Shown piece by piece: positions 61,520 through 64,000 of a stretch of DNA of 64,000 bases. The stretch lies in contig JABDGM010000005.1 of assembly GCA_013286045.1 (NCBI GenBank), positions 17,490 to 81,489 of the forward strand, in the 5' to 3' direction. The position numbers were made by a program, and so were the translations under genes. The notes beneath the pieces were generated by a model. That model saw only the letters and a list, made by a program, of their open reading frames with translations. It was not told where the DNA came from and searched no databases. This stretch comes from Planctomycetota bacterium (lineage in GTDB: Bacteria > Planctomycetota > Planctomycetia > Pirellulales > Lacipirellulaceae). Every line of letters starts with the position of its first letter. The first letter of the stretch is position 1.

Positions 61520-63022
61520 TCACCCCTCACGCCTATCTGCCCGCTGCTCGCTCGGCTCATTGTCGTACGTTGGAACACCGGTCAGCACCCCGCGGAAATT
61601 CGACAGCGGTTCGCCGACCTCAATGCGGCCCTGACTCAAACGAAACTCGCGAATCGTCCGCTCATGCGCTCCGCCCCGTTTCTTGACAATCGAAATCGCC
61701 TGTCGAACTTCGCCGCGCGCCTCGAAATAACGCATCAGAATCACCGCATCTGCCAGGTACGTCGCGTCGACCGGGCTGTGCATTTGCATGCCGATCAAAC
61801 CCTGTTGGGCCGCAACCAGCAGCGTGGCCACGTTTTGCTGCCCCAAAAACATGAACAGCTCGTGCAGTTGAATCACCAGGTAGCGCTCCCCGGGCATCGC
61901 ATTCAAATACCCGTTCAAGCTGTCGATGACCACAATGTCGGCTTTGTTCTTTTCGACTGCAGTCCGAATGTTCTGGCAAAACTCGCCCGGCGAAAGTTCG
62001 GCCGGATCAATGGGCTGAAGGGAGACCATTCCCGATTCCACATGTTCACGCAGCGACAATCCTAAGCCGGCGGCGCGAGTCATTAATGTCTCGACGCTTT
62101 CGTCGAAAATGAACATCGCGGTCCGCTGACCACGCTCCGCCGCCGAGGTCGCGAATAGGGCGGAAAGGCTCGACTTGCCCGTGCCTGGCGCGCCCATAAT
62201 CAGCGTGCTCGTGCCGCTCTCAATCCCACCGCCTAACAGCGTGTCCAGCTGCGCAACACCGCTAGCAAATCGCGACTTCTCAATCTTTGTACGATGCTCC
62301 GCAGCGACAAGTCGCGGATAGACTATCAAACCTCCTCGCTCGATTTTGTAATCGTGGTAACCTCCCCGGAATTGTCGTCCGCGGTATTTGACGACGCGAA
62401 GCCGTCGTCGCTCGGAACCGTACTCTGGGTTCAACTGCTCCAGCAGCAGCACGCCGTGTGAAATACTTTGAACCTGCAGGTCGCGATCTGCCGACGTCAT
62501 GTCGTCCAGCAGCAGCACCGTGCAATTGCGGCCCGCAAAGAATTGCTTGAACGCCAAAATCTGGCGACGATACCGCAAAGCGTTACCAGCCAGCAGTCGC
62601 AGCTCTGAGAGCGAATCGAACACCACGCGCCGCGGCTTAAGCCGTTCAACTTCGGCCAGAATCGCCATCGTCGTCTGGTTCAGTTCCACCTCCGATGGAT
62701 GGAACATCGTGTACTGCTCGTCCCCTTGCAGCCCCGATTCTTGGGGCACAAGTTCGAAGATCGTAACGCCGTCGAGCGTCCAGCCGTGCGAAGCGGCCGT
62801 GGCCGTGAGTTCTTCCTTGGTCTCCGAGAGCGTCACGTACAGCACAGGCTCTTTCCGGCGCGCACCCTCCATCAGAAACTGCATGGCGAGCGTGGTTTTG
62901 CCCGACCCCGGAACACCTTCCACAGAATACAAGCGACGCGGCGTAAGCCCCCCGCCAAGAATGTCGTCCAGCCCTGTCACGCCGGAAGTATCAATCTGCT
63001 CACCATCCGACGCAGTTCCCAT
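61520..63022 (-). CDS. KaiC-like dual RecA-fold ATPase
   Basis: Protein of 500 aa with two KaiC domains. N-terminal domain: TGLDDILGGGLTPRRLY, Walker A GVPGSGKT at 36-43, Walker B VVFDSL at 133-138. C-terminal domain: LDTLLGGGIESG, Walker A GAPGTGKS at 277-284, Walker B VVIDSL at 364-369. The start TSGVTGLDDILGGG is the standard one for the family. KaiA and KaiB are absent, so a circadian clock is not implied; similar dual KaiC proteins act with histidine kinases. It is the first gene of a two-gene operon with the kinase at 59962. Confidence 0.92.
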   Translation of the reverse strand: MGTASDGEQIDTSGVTGLDDILGGGLTPRRLYSVEGVPGSGKTTLAMQFLMEGARRKEPVLYVTLSETKEELTATAASHGWTLDGVTIFELVPQESGLQGDEQYTMFHPSEVELNQTTMAILAEVERLKPRRVVFDSLSELRLLAGNALRYRRQILAFKQFFAGRNCTVLLLDDMTSADRDLQVQSISHGVLLLEQLNPEYGSERRRLRVVKYRGRQFRGGYHDYKIERGGLIVYPRLVAAEHRTKIEKSRFASGVAQLDTLLGGGIESGTSTLIMGAPGTGKSSLSALFATSAAERGQRTAMFIFDESVETLMTRAAGLGLSLREHVESGMVSLQPIDPAELSPGEFCQNIRTAVEKNKADIVVIDSLNGYLNAMPGERYLVIQLHELFMFLGQQNVATLLVAAQQGLIGMQMHSPVDATYLADAVILMRYFEARGEVRQAISIVKKRGGAHERTIREFRLSQGRIEVGEPLSNFRGVLTGVPTYDNEPSEQRADRREG

Positions 63023-63506
63023 CCGCCACTCCCACTTTGGCCCAACTCACTCAATCTCAAAATTAGACACTTCATCCTAACTAAGCCCTCGCCACTGACC
63101 AGACCCACTTTACGCAATCAGAACGCGCAAAATTGCCGCACTTCTTCGCACCGCAGTTTCCCGCTCACGCCACCCAAACGCCATTAGGGGTTCGTAGTTC
63201 TTAGGATGGGTTCGCCGCGCAGCGGGAACCCATCAATCTCAACTTACACCACCCCAACGCCAACCGCGTTCAACGTCGTACCCGGGTCAAAGCCTTGCCG
63301 CGACCCAATCCCGCGCCGATCCATCCCCTCTCCGCTTCGGGAGAAGCTAGGCGACGGAAGCAACCGAGCCCGCCGAGCTGGCGAGCAAGAAGCCCGAAGG
63401 CGGTAGCTTTTGAATGTCCCTCTCCCTTTTAGGGAGAGGTTAGGTGAGGGTTCTCGATTCTTCTCCCATATCTTCTTTCTTCTCCGTGCCTTCAGTGTCT
63501 CCGTGG
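63023..63506. other. Repeat-rich intergenic region
   Basis: No gene seen. It holds the second GGATGGGTTC element and two partial inverted copies of a TCTCCC/GGGAGA motif: CCCTCTCCGCTTCGGGAGA at about 63325-63345 and CCCTCTCCCTTTTAGGGAG at about 63419-63437. Confidence 0.5.
63200..63234 (+). repeat. GGATGGGTTCGCCGCG repeat, copy 2
   Basis: Almost identical to 59851-59885, with one extra G in the right half (GCGGGAACCC). Similarity seems to continue past the element, as CGCCAA followed by GCGTTCAA is found about 30 nt after each copy. Confidence 0.85.
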
Positions 63507-63950
63507 TTAACTCTTTCTCGTCCCCTTGGCCAACTCTCGCACCTGCTCCTGCAGCTCCAGCATCATCGCCGTGTGCAAATCGAACCGCGCTCGGTTCAAC
63601 CCTGGCCGGTACCTAAACAAGTACAACACCACCATTCCCACCCCAATCACCATCGCCGCGAGCGCCGACACCACCATCGGCACGAACACGATTGTCCTCA
63701 TCGTATTCGTCGCATCATCATGCACGGCCCCCTTCGAATAGCCCAATCCTAAGAGATACAACCCGCCCGCCACCAAATAAACCACAAGCGCCAAACCAAT
63801 CCGCCGCCGCGCCCAACGCGCATTCGCTTCACTCGTCTCGACTGTCTGTTGCAGTTGCATACGAAACTCCTTCATTTGGTTGTCATTGATATGCGAATCC
63901 TGTGCGACCAGCCGCCGCACCCACTCGTCGTTCGCTTTACGTTCACTCAT
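63507..63950 (-). CDS. Two-helix membrane protein of unknown function
   Basis: Protein of 147 aa from ATG 63950 (MSERKANDEWVRRLVAQDSH). An N-terminal soluble helix region of about 45 residues is followed by two membrane segments, LALVVYLVAGGLYLLGLG and VSALAAMVIGVGMVVLYLF, and a short C-terminal tail. Its ATG overlaps the end of the upstream gene (stop at 63943-63945). I do not recognise the family. Confidence 0.75.
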   Translation of the reverse strand: MSERKANDEWVRRLVAQDSHINDNQMKEFRMQLQQTVETSEANARWARRRIGLALVVYLVAGGLYLLGLGYSKGAVHDDATNTMRTIVFVPMVVSALAAMVIGVGMVVLYLFRYRPGLNRARFDLHTAMMLELQEQVRELAKGTRKS

Positions 63951-64000
63951 CGCGCCCCTCCTCAATCTCTCGCACAGCCCGCAGCATCGCCGCCTTCGCA
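63943..64000 (-). CDS. C-terminal end of an upstream gene, cut by the window edge
   Basis: On the minus strand the frame reads AKAAMLRAVREIEEGRDE and stops at TGA 63943-63945, overlapping the next gene's start by 8 nt. Such overlap supports a coupled pair. The piece is too short to name. Confidence 0.6.
   Translation of the reverse strand, partial: AKAAMLRAVREIEEGRDE

Noticed and set aside
59962..63022. Circadian clock kaiABC locus
   Set aside because: KaiC-like protein and a kinase are present but no KaiA or KaiB; dual KaiC-like ATPases are common outside clocks.

Overview
The window looks like chromosomal DNA of a planctomycete, probably of the Pirellulales type. The clearest marker is the adjacent pair at 16.3-19.8 kb: a multi-DUF planctomycete cytochrome (DUF1587/1595/1592/1588/1585) followed by a Tat-exported DUF1552 protein. 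Supporting signs are a HEAT/Hint-domain secreted protein, an integrase remnant of planctomycete style, an ECF sigma/anti-sigma pair with a large extracytoplasmic domain, several hybrid histidine kinases, and many short GC-rich hairpin repeats between genes.

Layout. 0-4.5 kb is accessory DNA: a type I restriction HsdR running off the left edge, a serine recombinase with a good sigma70 promoter, a 21-nt tRNA/tmRNA 3'-end-like sequence, and a tyrosine integrase remnant broken by an in-frame TAA. 4.6-9.5 kb holds a hybrid histidine kinase and RecQ. 9.7-15.6 kb has a secreted caspase-like protein with an EF-hand, then glpK and glpF flanking a HEAT/Hint protein. 16.3-19.8 kb is the planctomycete cytochrome/DUF1552 pair. 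19.9-29.5 kb is a sugar region: a minus-strand operon galT > inositol-phosphatase-like > L-arabinokinase-like GHMP kinase > galE > TolB-like protein, a divergent SSS sugar symporter, and a second, canonical galK. 29.5-31.3 kb has a UbiA-family prenyltransferase and a TIM-barrel isomerase, possibly ebo-like.

31.4-41.7 kb contains the proposed reductive pyrimidine catabolic pathway: NCS1 permease, PreA-type dihydropyrimidine dehydrogenase, dihydropyrimidinase, beta-ureidopropionase, class III (beta-alanine) aminotransferase, and a semialdehyde dehydrogenase. Together these would carry uracil/thymine through beta-alanine or beta-aminoisobutyrate to acetyl- or propionyl-CoA. The PreA protein lacks the Fe-S tail of bacterial PreA and resembles plant PYD1. 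A 475-bp unit, a GxxExxY gene bounded by 27-nt inverted repeats, sits inside this cluster, and its left repeat supplies the stop codon of the aminotransferase.

41.9-51.5 kb carries a PHP phosphoesterase, a DUF1460 amidase-like protein, a secreted protein of unknown function, a tight DUF3326 > PLP decarboxylase > Rieske oxygenase operon, a FAH-family hydrolase and inorganic pyrophosphatase. 51.5-64 kb is signalling and stress: TMEM175-like channel, ECF sigma and its partner, erythromycin-esterase-like protein, a YCII protein and its broken copy, a truncated MEDS sensor beside a hybrid kinase, an oxidoreductase, and a KaiC-like ATPase cotranscribed with a hybrid kinase carrying a pseudo-receiver. 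That last operon is flanked by two copies of a dispersed repeat.

All calls are from reading the sequence and recalling families; no searches were run.
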